From the NCBI GenBank assembly GCA_030147425.1, contig JASKZW010000080.1:1-12261 (forward strand): 12,261 bases of DNA. The letters run 5' to 3'. The notes below the pieces were generated by a model. That model did not search any database and was not told the origin of the DNA. It saw only the letters and a program-made list of their open reading frames with translations. Positions 1 through 7,624 of this stretch are shown here, piece after piece. This DNA is from Tissierellales bacterium. GTDB lineage: Bacteria > Bacillota_A > Clostridia > Tissierellales > JASKZW01. Position 1 is the stretch's first letter. Each line of letters starts with the position of its first letter. The position numbers and the translations under genes are program-made.

Positions 1-610
1 TAACCTGCCTTAACATTTCTATTGCCAGCTCCCTAATCTCCCACTGGGCCCTATTACATGTTCTTAATCTAAAGAAATTCATAAGACTTCTAGCATTCAT
101 TGTAAATACAATCTTAGTTTCACAAGCATTCGGGAAAACATATCTAGCATCCTCTATAGCTTTTTTCTCTGCCTGATTTTTACTCATCGATTCCTTATAT
201 TCTTCCATTAAAATTTCTACTATTTTGTCATAATACTTTTGATCTTCCTCCATAGCTTGTATATATAACTTTCTCGCCTCTTCATTTTTCTCAATTGCAG
301 GCGGAACTATATAATCAAACTGGTCTAACTTTACATATCTTTGTGACTGTTGTGAATAGCTTCCTATCCTATGTCTCACCAGCTGATGGGTTAAACTTCT
401 GCTTACCCCCTCTACTGCAAAGGTGAAGCTTACATGCTCTACTGGCGACATGTGTCCTATATTAATTAACATATTTAAAAACTTATCTATTTCTTCCTCT
501 GTTAGTTCTTCCTCTATCTCATCTATTCCAACTGGTGAATAGCATAATTTCGCTGCTGATGAAATCAATTTCTCCCCATCTGGAGTATAACTTAATAGTT
601 TAACTTTCAT
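1..610 (-). CDS. thyX: FAD-dependent thymidylate synthase ThyX (3' end beyond window)
   Basis: ThyX makes dTMP from dUMP using methylene-tetrahydrofolate as carbon donor and FAD/NADPH as reductant, in the cytoplasm. About 203 residues are readable from the ATG at 608-610 to the window edge, so the C-terminus is missing. The family signature RHR-x7-S-x-R is intact at residues 79-91 ([13 protein letters not shown]), and the downstream segment with NARSL and LR...AQWEIR is typical of the flavin/dUMP-binding part. The start is supported by AAGGAG a few bases upstream. The gene begins inside the last codons of mrnC (11 bp overlap), which suggests translational coupling. Whether the organism also carries classical ThyA cannot be seen here. 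Identification is firm; only the end is unknown. Confidence 0.96.
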   Translation of the reverse strand, partial: MKVKLLSYTPDGEKLISSAAKLCYSPVGIDEIEEELTEEEIDKFLNMLINIGHMSPVEHVSFTFAVEGVSRSLTHQLVRHRIGSYSQQSQRYVKLDQFDYIVPPAIEKNEEARKLYIQAMEEDQKYYDKIVEILMEEYKESMSKNQAEKKAIEDARYVFPNACETKIVFTMNARSLMNFFRLRTCNRAQWEIRELAIEMLRQV

Positions 611-1046
611 AATTTTTCTCCTTTATAGCAAAGTAATTAATTATATGATTAAATATTTCTTCAATTCGGCTTATTTCTCCCTTTAAATAAAGGAAACCTA
701 TTAGGGCTTCAAAGCCAGTTGAATACTTATAATCTATCAAATCTGCATTTTTAGGAATAGAATTTGACTTAGCATTCCTTCCCTTCCTTATAATACTTAC
801 TTCCTTATCTGTAAAAATCTCCTCAAGATTATGAACTATTTCAGACTGTGATTCTGCACTTACAAACTTTACAGCTGTCTTATGCATCTTATCTACATTG
901 TAACCCTTGTCTATAAGGAAACTCCTTACACATAGTTCATAAACTGCATCCCCTATATAAGCTAAGTCTATAGGGGATAGCATTCTTGTACTTCCTTGTC
1001 TTCTTTCATCTAATATTTTAAATTCTCTATTTAAACTCTTCTCCAT
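600..1046 (-). CDS. mrnC: Mini-ribonuclease III (23S rRNA maturation)
   Basis: Mini-III is a dimeric RNase III-type nuclease without a double-stranded-RNA-binding domain; in Bacillus it trims the 23S rRNA precursor. At 148 residues it is one RNase III domain only. The catalytic signature [11 protein letters not shown] lies at residues 28-38 (acidic D33) and the second acidic helix [13 protein letters not shown] at 109-121 (E113), with the conserved KGRNAKS stretch at 88-94. The ATG at 1044-1046 has a GAAGGTG ribosome binding site. The gene overlaps the end of cysS by 16 bp and the start of thyX by 11 bp, so the three are almost certainly cotranscribed. The cysS-mrnC pairing is the usual one in Firmicutes, which supports the call. 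Confidence 0.95.
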   Translation of the reverse strand: MEKSLNREFKILDERRQGSTRMLSPIDLAYIGDAVYELCVRSFLIDKGYNVDKMHKTAVKFVSAESQSEIVHNLEEIFTDKEVSIIRKGRNAKSNSIPKNADLIDYKYSTGFEALIGFLYLKGEISRIEEIFNHIINYFAIKEKNYES

Positions 1047-2419
1047 TTCACACCTTCTGCTGTATCTTCTAAAACTATTCCTTTTTCCAATAGATCGTCC
1101 CTTATCTGGTCAGCTAGTTGGAAATCCTTATTCTTTCTAGCCTCTTGACGCTTCTCTATTAGTTCTTCTATATCTTCTTCCAAGGATTCCTTTTCCTTAT
1201 TTAATATACCTAATACTCCAGCTAATTCCATAAGAGTATTATAAGTATATTCTACCATAGTTTTAGATGTATTTTTATTTATTTCACTATTAGCATATCT
1301 TACTAAATCGAAAAGAACAGATACTCCATCTGCTGTGTTTATATCGTCATCCATGCTTTCTATGAATTTAGCCTTAAAAGAATCTATCTTTTCCCTGATC
1401 TCTTTTTCCTCTTCCTTTTCCTCTGCTGTTTCTAAAAGATATTCTAGATTGTACTTTCCATTGTAAAGCCTTTCTAATCCAGCCTCTGTTTGCTCTAAAA
1501 TTTCCCTACTAAAGTTAATAGGATTTCTGTAGTGGGCTGATATTAAAAATAACCTTAATACTTCCAGGTCAAAAACCTCACCTATTTCCCTTACAGTGAA
1601 AAAATTTCCTAAGGACTTACTCATCTTCTTATCATTTATAGTTAACATTCCATTGTGCAACCAGTAATTAGCAAAGGTCTTACCTGACAATGTTTCTGAC
1701 TGGGCTATTTCATTTTCATGGTGAGGGAACTGTAAGTCTTCTCCTCCAGCATGAATATCTATTGTCTCTCCTAAAAGCTCCTTAGACATAACAGAACACT
1801 CTATATGCCAGCCTGGCCTTCCCTTGCCCCATGGACTATCCCAGGAAGGTTCTCCCGGCTTTGAGTTTTTCCATAAAACAAAGTCCATTGGATTTTTCTT
1901 TTCCTTGTTAATTTCTATTCTTGCACCAGATTTTAAATCATCTATGCTCTTTTTAGAAAGTTTTCCATAATCCTTAGCTGCATCAATGTTAAAGTAAACA
2001 TTACCATTAACTTCGTAGGCTGCTCCCTTTTCAATCAATTGGGAAACAAATCTTATAATCGGAGTTATATAGGATGTAGCCCTAGGATGGTTGGTGTGCT
2101 CTTCATATATATTTAAGCCCTCTGCATCTCTTTTAAACTCTTCTATATATTGGTTGGCTATTTCCTCTGAGCTAACCCCTCTTTCATTAGCCCTTTGAAT
2201 TATCTTGTCATCTATATCTGTAAAGTTTACTACATAGTCTACATCATAACCCTTGTAAATCAGGTATCTTCTTAAAGTATCAAAAACAACCATAGGCCTA
2301 GCATTTCCTATATGAATATAGTCATATACTGTTGGACCACAAACATACATCTTAACTTCTCCTGGATTTAAAGGCTTAAATTCTTCTTTCTTTCTTGTCA
2401 AGCTATTAAATAACTTCAT
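1031..2419 (-). CDS. cysS: cysteinyl-tRNA synthetase
   Basis: Class I synthetase that charges tRNA-Cys with cysteine; 462 residues, the normal size. The HIGH motif is HIGN at residues 36-39 and the KMSKS loop is at 265-269. The zinc ligands that select cysteine are all present: C27, C208, H233 and E237. The reading frame stays open to an ATG at 2485, but that extension runs through the T-box antiterminator and terminator, and its translation shows no family similarity. The ATG at 2417-2419 sits 6 nt after AAGGAGG and gives the canonical N-terminus [14 protein letters not shown]. Expression is expected to rise when uncharged tRNA-Cys accumulates, through the T-box leader just upstream. Its last codons overlap mrnC. 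Confidence 0.97.
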   Translation of the reverse strand: MKLFNSLTRKKEEFKPLNPGEVKMYVCGPTVYDYIHIGNARPMVVFDTLRRYLIYKGYDVDYVVNFTDIDDKIIQRANERGVSSEEIANQYIEEFKRDAEGLNIYEEHTNHPRATSYITPIIRFVSQLIEKGAAYEVNGNVYFNIDAAKDYGKLSKKSIDDLKSGARIEINKEKKNPMDFVLWKNSKPGEPSWDSPWGKGRPGWHIECSVMSKELLGETIDIHAGGEDLQFPHHENEIAQSETLSGKTFANYWLHNGMLTINDKKMSKSLGNFFTVREIGEVFDLEVLRLFLISAHYRNPINFSREILEQTEAGLERLYNGKYNLEYLLETAEEKEEEKEIREKIDSFKAKFIESMDDDINTADGVSVLFDLVRYANSEINKNTSKTMVEYTYNTLMELAGVLGILNKEKESLEEDIEELIEKRQEARKNKDFQLADQIRDDLLEKGIVLEDTAEGVKWRRV

Positions 2420-2425
2420 CTTATT

Positions 2426-2432
2426 CCTCCTT
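2426..2432 (-). promoter_or_regulatory. Ribosome binding site that fixes the cysS start
   Basis: AAGGAGG on the minus strand, 6 nt before the ATG at 2417-2419. It lies downstream of the T-box terminator, so it is transcribed only after antitermination. It decides for the internal start rather than the open-frame ATG at 2485. Confidence 0.9.
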
Positions 2433-2438
2433 AATAAT

Positions 2439-2470
2439 AAAAAATAGCCACCCTTAATGTAGAGGCGACT
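2439..2470 (-). terminator. Regulated terminator of the Cys T-box
   Basis: AGTCGCC (2464-2470) pairs with GGTGGCT (2446-2452), with two G-U pairs, and is followed by A and six T residues on the minus strand. Its 5' arm shares the GTCGC and CTCTAC bases used by the antiterminator, so the two folds exclude each other. Confidence 0.8.
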
Positions 2471-2652
2471 TAGTCGCGGTTCCACTCTACTTCTGGTGAC
2501 CCACTTGATAGATATAACGCTCTAAGCGTACTGCCATACTTTTTTCTGGCAATAAATTATAAGGGTGCATTCCAGGTAAAATTGACCCTAGACCCTATCT
2601 CAGCTCCTATAGAGTCCTCTCTGTAAGGTTTTTACCTGTACTCCTCCCTTAT
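2439..2652 (-). promoter_or_regulatory. T-box riboswitch, tRNA-Cys specific, upstream of cysS
   Basis: Leader RNA that senses uncharged tRNA-Cys and controls termination before cysS. Stem I is closed by ATAAGGG (2646-2652) with CCCTTAT (2559-2565) and by a perfect 9-bp helix CAGGTAAAA/TTTTACCTG. The specifier loop reads GAA-TGC-A; TGC at 2567-2569 is a cysteine codon, opposite an AGTA S-turn strand. A hairpin ACGCT-TAG-AGCGT fits stem III. The T-box sequence AGAGTGGAACCGCG is at 2475-2488. The antiterminator (2459-2490) pairs GTAGAG with CTCTAC and GCGAC with GTCGC around the 7-nt bulge TGGAACC. UGGA in that bulge complements a UCCA tRNA 3' end, as expected for tRNA-Cys with discriminator U73. 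Stem I begins 2 nt after the gltX stop codon. Confidence 0.96.
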
Positions 2653-2654
2653 CC

Positions 2655-4139
2655 TTAAGCTATATAGTTTTTCTCCATATGGTCTAGTCTTTCAAGTATA
2701 TTTTCCTTACCTAGGATATAAATAATACTAGTTAACTCTGGACCATGATTATTTCCTGTTAATAAAATCCTTGTAGGCATAAATAAGTTTTTACCCTTTA
2801 TACCTGTCTCTTTTTGAATAGTCTTCATAATAGTTTGTGAAAACTCTTCATCTACCTTATCTATTTCAGCTAGCTTATCTCTAAATGCCTTTATAAGTTC
2901 TGGTACTTGCTCTCCTTGTAACATTTCCTTGGCCTGATCATTTTCTGGCTCTATTTCATTATCAAAGAATACCTCTGCCATTGCTGGGAAGTCTGATAGC
3001 TTTGATACACCTTCCCTTAAGGTATCTACTATAGTTTTAATCCAATCAAACTTAGTTTCTACTGCTTCCTCATCAACTAATCCTGATTCTACTAAATAAG
3101 GTATAACTAAGTCTGTTAACTCATCTAAGTCATATTCTCTTATATGGTGTTCATTTACCCAGTCTAATTTGTTTGGATCAAAGATTCCACCAGTTTTAGC
3201 TACCCTATCAAAAGTAAAGGCATCTACTAGCTCGTCCATAGTAAATATTTCCTGGTTACTGTCTGGACTCCATCCTACTAAAGCTAGATAGTTAACTAAA
3301 CCTTCAGGCAAGTATCCCTTGTCCTTAAAGTCACCTACAGCCACATCTCCGTGTCTCTTACTTAATTTCTTTCTTTCTTTATTTAAAACAGTTGGTAGGT
3401 GAACATATGTTGGCTTTTCCCATCCAAATACATCATATAAGTAAACATGTTTTGGAGTTGATGATAGCCACTCTTCTCCCCTAACAATATGGGTAATTTT
3501 CATTAAGTGGTCATCTACAACAACTGCCATATGATATGTTGGGAAACCGTCTGACTTTAACAGTACCTGATCATCCAAGTCAGCTGTATTCATAGTTATT
3601 TTTCCTCTTACCTGGTCTTCAAAGTGAATATCAGTATTATGAGGGAACTTTAACCTTACAACATACTCTTCCCCATTATCTAATTTTTCCTGAACTTCTT
3701 CCTGGGATAAGGTTCTACAGAACTCATCATACTTAGGAATTAAACCCTTTACCTTTTGTTCTTCCCTTACCCTATCTAGTCTTTCCTTAGAACAGAAGCA
3801 ATAATAAGCATGGCCTTCTTCTATTAACTGGTCTACATATTTTCTATAAATATCTAATCTTTGAGACTGAATATAAGGGCCATAGTCTCCTTTTTGTACT
3901 ATTTCTCCGTCCTCTAACATAACCCCTTCATCAGCTTCTACACCAGCCCATTTTAAGGATTCTATTAGATTCTCTATAGCACCATCTACAAATCTAGTTT
4001 GGTCTGTATCCTCTATTCTTAAGATAAACTTTCCATTATGCTTCTTACTGTATAAATAATTATATAAAGCTGTTCTAAGCCCTCCTATGTGTAAGTATCC
4101 AGTAGGGCTTGGAGCAAATCTTAATCTTACTTCTGACAA
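2655..4139 (-). CDS. gltX: glutamyl-tRNA synthetase
   Basis: Class I synthetase charging tRNA-Glu; 494 residues, close to the bacterial norm. The N-terminus carries RFAPSPTGYLHIGG with the HIGH-type motif at 17-20, and the KMSKS-type loop is KLSKR at 258-262. A putative zinc site C114-x-C116-x24-C141 has the same spacing as in E. coli GluRS, but the fourth position (143) is Thr rather than His. The start codon is TTG (4137-4139), preceded 7 nt upstream by AAGGAGG; no better ATG exists. In organisms without glutaminyl-tRNA synthetase this enzyme also charges tRNA-Gln before amidation; that cannot be decided here. It follows the DUF1002 gene by 24 bp and is followed at once by the Cys T-box. 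No T-box of its own was found. Confidence 0.97.
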   Translation of the reverse strand: MSEVRLRFAPSPTGYLHIGGLRTALYNYLYSKKHNGKFILRIEDTDQTRFVDGAIENLIESLKWAGVEADEGVMLEDGEIVQKGDYGPYIQSQRLDIYRKYVDQLIEEGHAYYCFCSKERLDRVREEQKVKGLIPKYDEFCRTLSQEEVQEKLDNGEEYVVRLKFPHNTDIHFEDQVRGKITMNTADLDDQVLLKSDGFPTYHMAVVVDDHLMKITHIVRGEEWLSSTPKHVYLYDVFGWEKPTYVHLPTVLNKERKKLSKRHGDVAVGDFKDKGYLPEGLVNYLALVGWSPDSNQEIFTMDELVDAFTFDRVAKTGGIFDPNKLDWVNEHHIREYDLDELTDLVIPYLVESGLVDEEAVETKFDWIKTIVDTLREGVSKLSDFPAMAEVFFDNEIEPENDQAKEMLQGEQVPELIKAFRDKLAEIDKVDEEFSQTIMKTIQKETGIKGKNLFMPTRILLTGNNHGPELTSIIYILGKENILERLDHMEKNYIA

Positions 4140-4146
4140 TTTAACT

Positions 4147-4153
4147 CCTCCTT
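4147..4153 (-). promoter_or_regulatory. Ribosome binding site for the TTG start of gltX
   Basis: AAGGAGG on the minus strand with a 7-nt spacer to TTG at 4137-4139. The near-perfect site and the family-typical N-terminus that follows make the non-ATG start credible. Confidence 0.85.
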
Positions 4154-4163
4154 ATTTTCTAGT

Positions 4164-5027
4164 TTAATTAAATATTTTATTAAAGAAATTAGTTATAGCA
4201 TCTAATATTTTTTGTAAAATACCTCTTATCTCCTCATTTTGAGATGTCAGATCATTTATCTTAGAAGCTATATCTCCTATCTGACTTTTTATACTCTCTA
4301 CATTTATATCTAACTTAGATATTTTCTTCATTAACTCAGTTATTTCTGCCTTTTGTTTTTCAGTTAAAGTAATTTCTAAGTCCCCTGCCATCTTATCAAT
4401 AGCATCCTTTATAGAACTTTCGCTTGTAATATTATTATTTATTATATAAATCTTTATACTACTTATTAGTTCTTCTGCTTCCTTTTTACCTATTTCATTA
4501 CCTAAGATAGCTGTCTTTGCTATCTCTTCACTAGCAACCTCTTTTTCCTTCTCAGGTATTTTTTCCCCTGATAAATCTTCAAAGGCTTTCATTATACCTG
4601 TTAAGGCTGCTGTTCCTGATACAGCAACTGGACTTGAAATTTTAACCCTTGCATCATGTACTCCTGCAGTTAATAAAGCATTTCTATACATATCATCAGT
4701 AACCCAAGTAATATTATTTGACTCTACTTGAATTCCTTCTCCCTCCCTAAGTCTTTCAACATAGGCTGATGATATAGCACGTGTACCTAATTGTTTGGAA
4801 TCTATATATTTACCTAAATAGTGTCTTTCCTCATCATTAGTAACTTCTATAATCTTAACATCTGAGTCTACATTAAATTCTCTTAGCATAGCACTTCTTT
4901 GATTCTCATTTAAGTTTTTTCCTAAGACAACAATCCTGTCATCTTCTGCACTATCTGCTAAGGCTATCCCCGGCAATATTAAAGCAAATAATAAAACAAA
5001 ACTTATTGCTTTCTTGAATTTACTCAT
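4164..5027 (-). CDS. Secreted DUF1002 (YpuA-like) protein of unknown function
   Basis: A 287-residue exported protein resembling the DUF1002 family, which includes Bacillus subtilis YpuA. Family-typical stretches are IVVLGKNLNENQ (32-43), HYLGKYI...LGTRAISSAYVE (about 69-91), ITWVTDDMYRNALLTAGVHDA (about 105-125) and SPVAVSGTAALTGIMKAFE (about 131-149). The N-terminus is a classical signal peptide: lysines, a hydrophobic run SFVLLFALILPGIALA, and likely cleavage after ALA (residue 24). There is no lipobox cysteine. The C-terminal third is rich in charged heptad-like helices and ends in a short amphipathic segment. The ATG follows a strong GGAGG site. It lies between proS and gltX, 24 bp from gltX. 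The family has no established biochemical role, and the context does not reveal one. Confidence 0.9.
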   Translation of the reverse strand: MSKFKKAISFVLLFALILPGIALADSAEDDRIVVLGKNLNENQRSAMLREFNVDSDVKIIEVTNDEERHYLGKYIDSKQLGTRAISSAYVERLREGEGIQVESNNITWVTDDMYRNALLTAGVHDARVKISSPVAVSGTAALTGIMKAFEDLSGEKIPEKEKEVASEEIAKTAILGNEIGKKEAEELISSIKIYIINNNITSESSIKDAIDKMAGDLEITLTEKQKAEITELMKKISKLDINVESIKSQIGDIASKINDLTSQNEEIRGILQKILDAITNFFNKIFN

Positions 5028-5066
5028 TACTATTCCTCCTTAAGATTTCTTAATAGTTGTAGAAAT

Positions 5067-5095
5067 AGAATACCCCATAATAATATAAAATACAA
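5067..5095 (-). promoter_or_regulatory. Candidate sigma-A promoter before the DUF1002 gene
   Basis: TTGTAT (5090-5095) and TATTCT (5067-5072) on the minus strand, separated by 17 bp in the 100-bp gap between proS and the DUF1002 gene. The -10 matches consensus at 4 of 6 bases and the -35 at only 3 of 6, so this is tentative. If real, it would let DUF1002-gltX be expressed independently of the proline T-box. Confidence 0.35.
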
Positions 5096-5096
5096 G

Positions 5097-5118
5097 TTAA
5101 TTGCCGGTTACAATTTAA
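5097..5118. repeat. Imperfect inverted repeat upstream of the DUF1002 gene
   Basis: TTAATTG and CAATTTAA face each other across CCGGTTA, with one unpaired base. It sits directly upstream of the candidate -35 box. It could be an operator or a chance AT-rich palindrome; no T-run follows it, so it is not a good terminator. Confidence 0.3.
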
Positions 5119-5127
5119 TAACAATTT

Positions 5128-6846
5128 CTATCTTAAACCTTCTTTTTCAAATTCCTTTTCTATCATTTCTACTATCTCTTCTTCTTTAATTTCTATATTT
5201 TCATTTTCCCTTCTAGTTGAAAACTCTACTATTCCTTCTGGAGCATTTCTCCCTACAGTTATTCTTAAAGGAATTCCTATTAAGTCCCTATCATTAAACT
5301 TAACTCCCGCTCTTCCTTTCCTGTCATCTAAAAGAACCTCATAGCCCTTTGCTTGTAAATCCTTATAGATTTTCTCTCCTAGTTCCATTTGGTCTTCATT
5401 GTTTATATTTATAACAGATACAATAACCTGATATGGAGCTACTACTAAAGGCCAAATAATTCCATGCTCATCATGGTTTTGTTCAACAATAGCTGCCATA
5501 GTTCTAGAAACACCTATTCCATAGGATCCCATATAAATTATAGCATCCTTGCCGTTTTCATCTAAATAAGTTCCACCTAAGGCTTCACTATACTTAGTTC
5601 CTAGTTGGAATATATTTCCTACTTCTATACCCCTATCCAAGGAAAGTTTCTTTCCACAGTCTGGGCATATGTCCCCTTCTTGAACTAGCAGTAAGTCATC
5701 AACTAATTCTCCTTCAAAGTCCCTACCATAATTAACATTTTTAATATGATAGTCTGTTTCATTGCCACCAACTATAAAGTTCCTAGTTTGGCTTACTCTC
5801 TTATCTACTATAAGTCTAGCCTCTTCTGATAGGCCAATCGGTCCTGTATAACCCTTATCTGCTCCAGTTATTCTTTCTATTGTTCTATCATCAGCCATTT
5901 CTAGCTCATGCTCTCCAATTCCTAAATAGTTAACTAATTTAATTTCATTTATTTCCCTATCTCCTGGAACTAAGGCTACTACAACCTCATCTCCTGCATT
6001 ATAAACTACAGCCTTAGCAAACTTATGCCTGCTTACATTAAATAATTCTTCTAAATCATCTATAGTAGTTGCTCCTGGAGTGTGTACCTTTTCCATGTCT
6101 AAAGCTTCTTCATCTTCCTCTATTTCATAAACTATACTAGCCTTTTCATCTGTTGCTGCATAGTCACAGTCCTCACAATAAGCAACTAAACTTTCCCCTA
6201 CATCTGACATAGCCATAAATTCATGGGATTCATTTCCACCCATAGCTCCTGAATCTCCAGCTACTATCTTGTACTTTAAGTTTAATCTAGAAAACACTGC
6301 ATCATAAGCATCCCACATTTCCTTATAGGATTCTTCCATACCTTGAGAATCTAAGTCAAAACTATAAGCATCCTTCATTATAAATTCTCTAGATCTTATA
6401 AGTCCAAATCTAGGTCTCTTCTCATCCCTATACTTAGTTTGAATTTGGTAAAGATTCATAGGTAATTGCTTATAGGATTTTATTTCATCCTTTATCAAAC
6501 TTAATAAATATTCTTCGTGAGTAGGTCCTAGGCAAAAGTCCCTATCGTGCCTATCATGTAACTTAAACATTTCAGGCCCAAAATCATCCCATCTTCCAGT
6601 TGACTCCCAAATTTCCTTTGGTTGAACTGCTGATAAAAGAACTTCCTGGGAACCTGCCCTATCCATTTCTTCCCTCACTATATCTTCAATTTTCTTTATT
6701 ACCCTGTAGCCTAACGGTAAATAAGAGTAAATCCCAGAAACTAGTCTTCTAGTCATACCAGCCCTTAACAGAAGTTGGTGGCTAGGTATTTCTGCCTCTG
6801 CTGGATTTTCCCTTAAAGTAGGCATATACATTCTTGATAACTTCAT
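5128..6846 (-). CDS. proS: prolyl-tRNA synthetase (bacterial type with insertion domain)
   Basis: Class II synthetase charging tRNA-Pro; 572 residues, as expected for the bacterial form with an inserted YbaK-like editing domain. Motif 2 is at about 138-161 ([12 protein letters not shown]... then [11 protein letters not shown]), and motif 3 contains [17 protein letters not shown] at 440-456. The editing insertion spans roughly 230-390 (for example KFAKAVVY near 275-282 and [11 protein letters not shown] near 290-300). It is bracketed by two CxxC pairs, C224/C227 and C394/C397, which may bind a metal. The C-terminal anticodon-binding domain begins near 468. The ATG at 6844-6846 follows AAGGGGGAAG. 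Expression is governed by a dedicated promoter and a proline T-box leader. Confidence 0.97.
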   Translation of the reverse strand: MKLSRMYMPTLRENPAEAEIPSHQLLLRAGMTRRLVSGIYSYLPLGYRVIKKIEDIVREEMDRAGSQEVLLSAVQPKEIWESTGRWDDFGPEMFKLHDRHDRDFCLGPTHEEYLLSLIKDEIKSYKQLPMNLYQIQTKYRDEKRPRFGLIRSREFIMKDAYSFDLDSQGMEESYKEMWDAYDAVFSRLNLKYKIVAGDSGAMGGNESHEFMAMSDVGESLVAYCEDCDYAATDEKASIVYEIEEDEEALDMEKVHTPGATTIDDLEELFNVSRHKFAKAVVYNAGDEVVVALVPGDREINEIKLVNYLGIGEHELEMADDRTIERITGADKGYTGPIGLSEEARLIVDKRVSQTRNFIVGGNETDYHIKNVNYGRDFEGELVDDLLLVQEGDICPDCGKKLSLDRGIEVGNIFQLGTKYSEALGGTYLDENGKDAIIYMGSYGIGVSRTMAAIVEQNHDEHGIIWPLVVAPYQVIVSVININNEDQMELGEKIYKDLQAKGYEVLLDDRKGRAGVKFNDRDLIGIPLRITVGRNAPEGIVEFSTRRENENIEIKEEEIVEMIEKEFEKEGLR

Positions 6847-6872
6847 TAAACTTCCCCCTTAAATTTTATATT

Positions 6873-6909
6873 AAAAAAACCCTTCCATCTCTTTAGAGAC
6901 GAAAGGGTT
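6873..6909 (-). terminator. Regulated terminator of the Pro T-box
   Basis: A long hairpin at 6878-6909: outer arms AACCCTTTC and GGAAGGGTT, inner arms TCTCT and AGAGA, followed by a run of T residues on the minus strand. Its 5' arm contains the CTCTAA needed by the antiterminator, so the structures compete. It should also stop read-through from ispD-ispF. Confidence 0.9.
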
Positions 6910-7080
6910 GGTTCGCGGTACCACTCTAATAGACCATACTATGGTCCACTCTACGACTCTATCGTTGTCACCGTTTAAATAAATAAAAGTTCAGGAACAG
7001 GTTCGATATAAATTGGGTTGAAAAGCTTCCACCTTACCTTTTCTCTCTGTAAACCATTTATAACTACTATTTTCCATCTC
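6873..7080 (-). promoter_or_regulatory. T-box riboswitch, tRNA-Pro specific, upstream of proS
   Basis: Leader RNA expected to permit proS transcription when uncharged tRNA-Pro binds. Stem I can be drawn from TATAAAT (about 7056-7062) with ATTTATA and a basal GGAA/TTCC, with conserved AGAGAG and GGTGGAA distal-loop elements. The specifier loop has AGTA on one strand and GAA-CCT-G on the other; CCT at 6999-7001 is a proline codon. A hairpin GACCA-TAGTA-TGGTC precedes the T-box AGAGTGGTACCGCG (6914-6927). The antiterminator (6893-6929) pairs TTAGAG with CTCTAA and GCGAA with TTCGT around the bulge TGGTACC. UGGU complements an ACCA tRNA end, consistent with tRNA-Pro. Confidence 0.95.
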
Positions 7081-7108
7081 CACTTTACTATTAAATTATT
7101 TCATTAAT

Positions 7109-7137
7109 ATGTTACTAAATAATTAGTACTCTGTCAA
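7109..7137 (-). promoter_or_regulatory. Sigma-A promoter of proS
   Basis: Perfect -35 TTGACA (7132-7137), 17-bp spacer, -10 TAACAT (7109-7114; 4 of 6). The -35 lies inside the last codons of ispF. The predicted start near 7102 gives a leader of about 255 nt that contains the whole T-box. Confidence 0.7.
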
Positions 7138-7611
7138 CTTATTTGATTTTAAGAGGCAGACACTTTGAGCCGCTATCCCCTCTTCCCTACCAACAAAGCC
7201 TAACTTTTCTGTTGTTGTAGCCTTTATATTTATAAGACTCTTATCTATTTCCAAAACCCTAGCTATATTTTCTTCCATTTCTTCTATATAGTTTAATAGC
7301 TTAGGCCTTTCTGCCATTACTACACTATCTATATTTACCACTGAATAGGATTTTTTATCTAAAAGAGACTTTACACGGGACAAAAGCTCCAAACTAGAAA
7401 TATCCTTGTATTCTGGATCTGTATCGGGAAAATGATAGCCAATATCCCTTTCTCCTAGGGCACCTAAAAGCCCATCCATAATAGCATGGACTAAAACATC
7501 TGCATCTGAGTAACCTAAAAGTCCCTTATCATAAGGGATATTTACTCCACCTATTATCAGCTCCCTATCCTTATCAAATTTATGAACATCATAACCTAAA
7601 CCTACTCTCAA
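7123..7611 (-). CDS. ispF: 2-C-methyl-D-erythritol 2,4-cyclodiphosphate synthase
   Basis: Fifth enzyme of the MEP pathway: it cyclises 4-diphosphocytidyl-methylerythritol 2-phosphate to the cyclic diphosphate, releasing CMP, as a trimer. Length (162) is normal. Metal ligands D8, H10 and H42 are present in GYDVHK and VLVHA, followed by FPDTDPEYKD (61-70) and the C-terminal ATTTEKLGFVGREEGIAAQ block. Position 34, His in the Bacillus and E. coli proteins (GHSDAD/AHSDGD), is Tyr here (GYSDAD). The start is TTG (7609-7611), 7 nt after AGGAGG; that site overlaps the ispD stop TAG, so the two genes (11-bp gap) are probably coupled. Confidence 0.96.
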   Translation of the reverse strand: MRVGLGYDVHKFDKDRELIIGGVNIPYDKGLLGYSDADVLVHAIMDGLLGALGERDIGYHFPDTDPEYKDISSLELLSRVKSLLDKKSYSVVNIDSVVMAERPKLLNYIEEMEENIARVLEIDKSLINIKATTTEKLGFVGREEGIAAQSVCLLKSNKLTEY

Positions 7612-7618
7612 CTTTAAT

Positions 7619-7624
7619 CCTCCT
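7619..7624 (-). promoter_or_regulatory. Ribosome binding site for the TTG start of ispF
   Basis: AGGAGG on the minus strand, 7 nt before TTG at 7609-7611. It overlaps the TAG stop codon of ispD, a layout typical of translational coupling. Confidence 0.85.

Noticed and set aside
2420..2485. N-terminal extension of cysS to an ATG at 2485
   Set aside because: The 22 extra codons run through the T-box antiterminator and terminator, lack a ribosome binding site, and the canonical CysS N-terminus with a perfect AAGGAGG starts at 2419.
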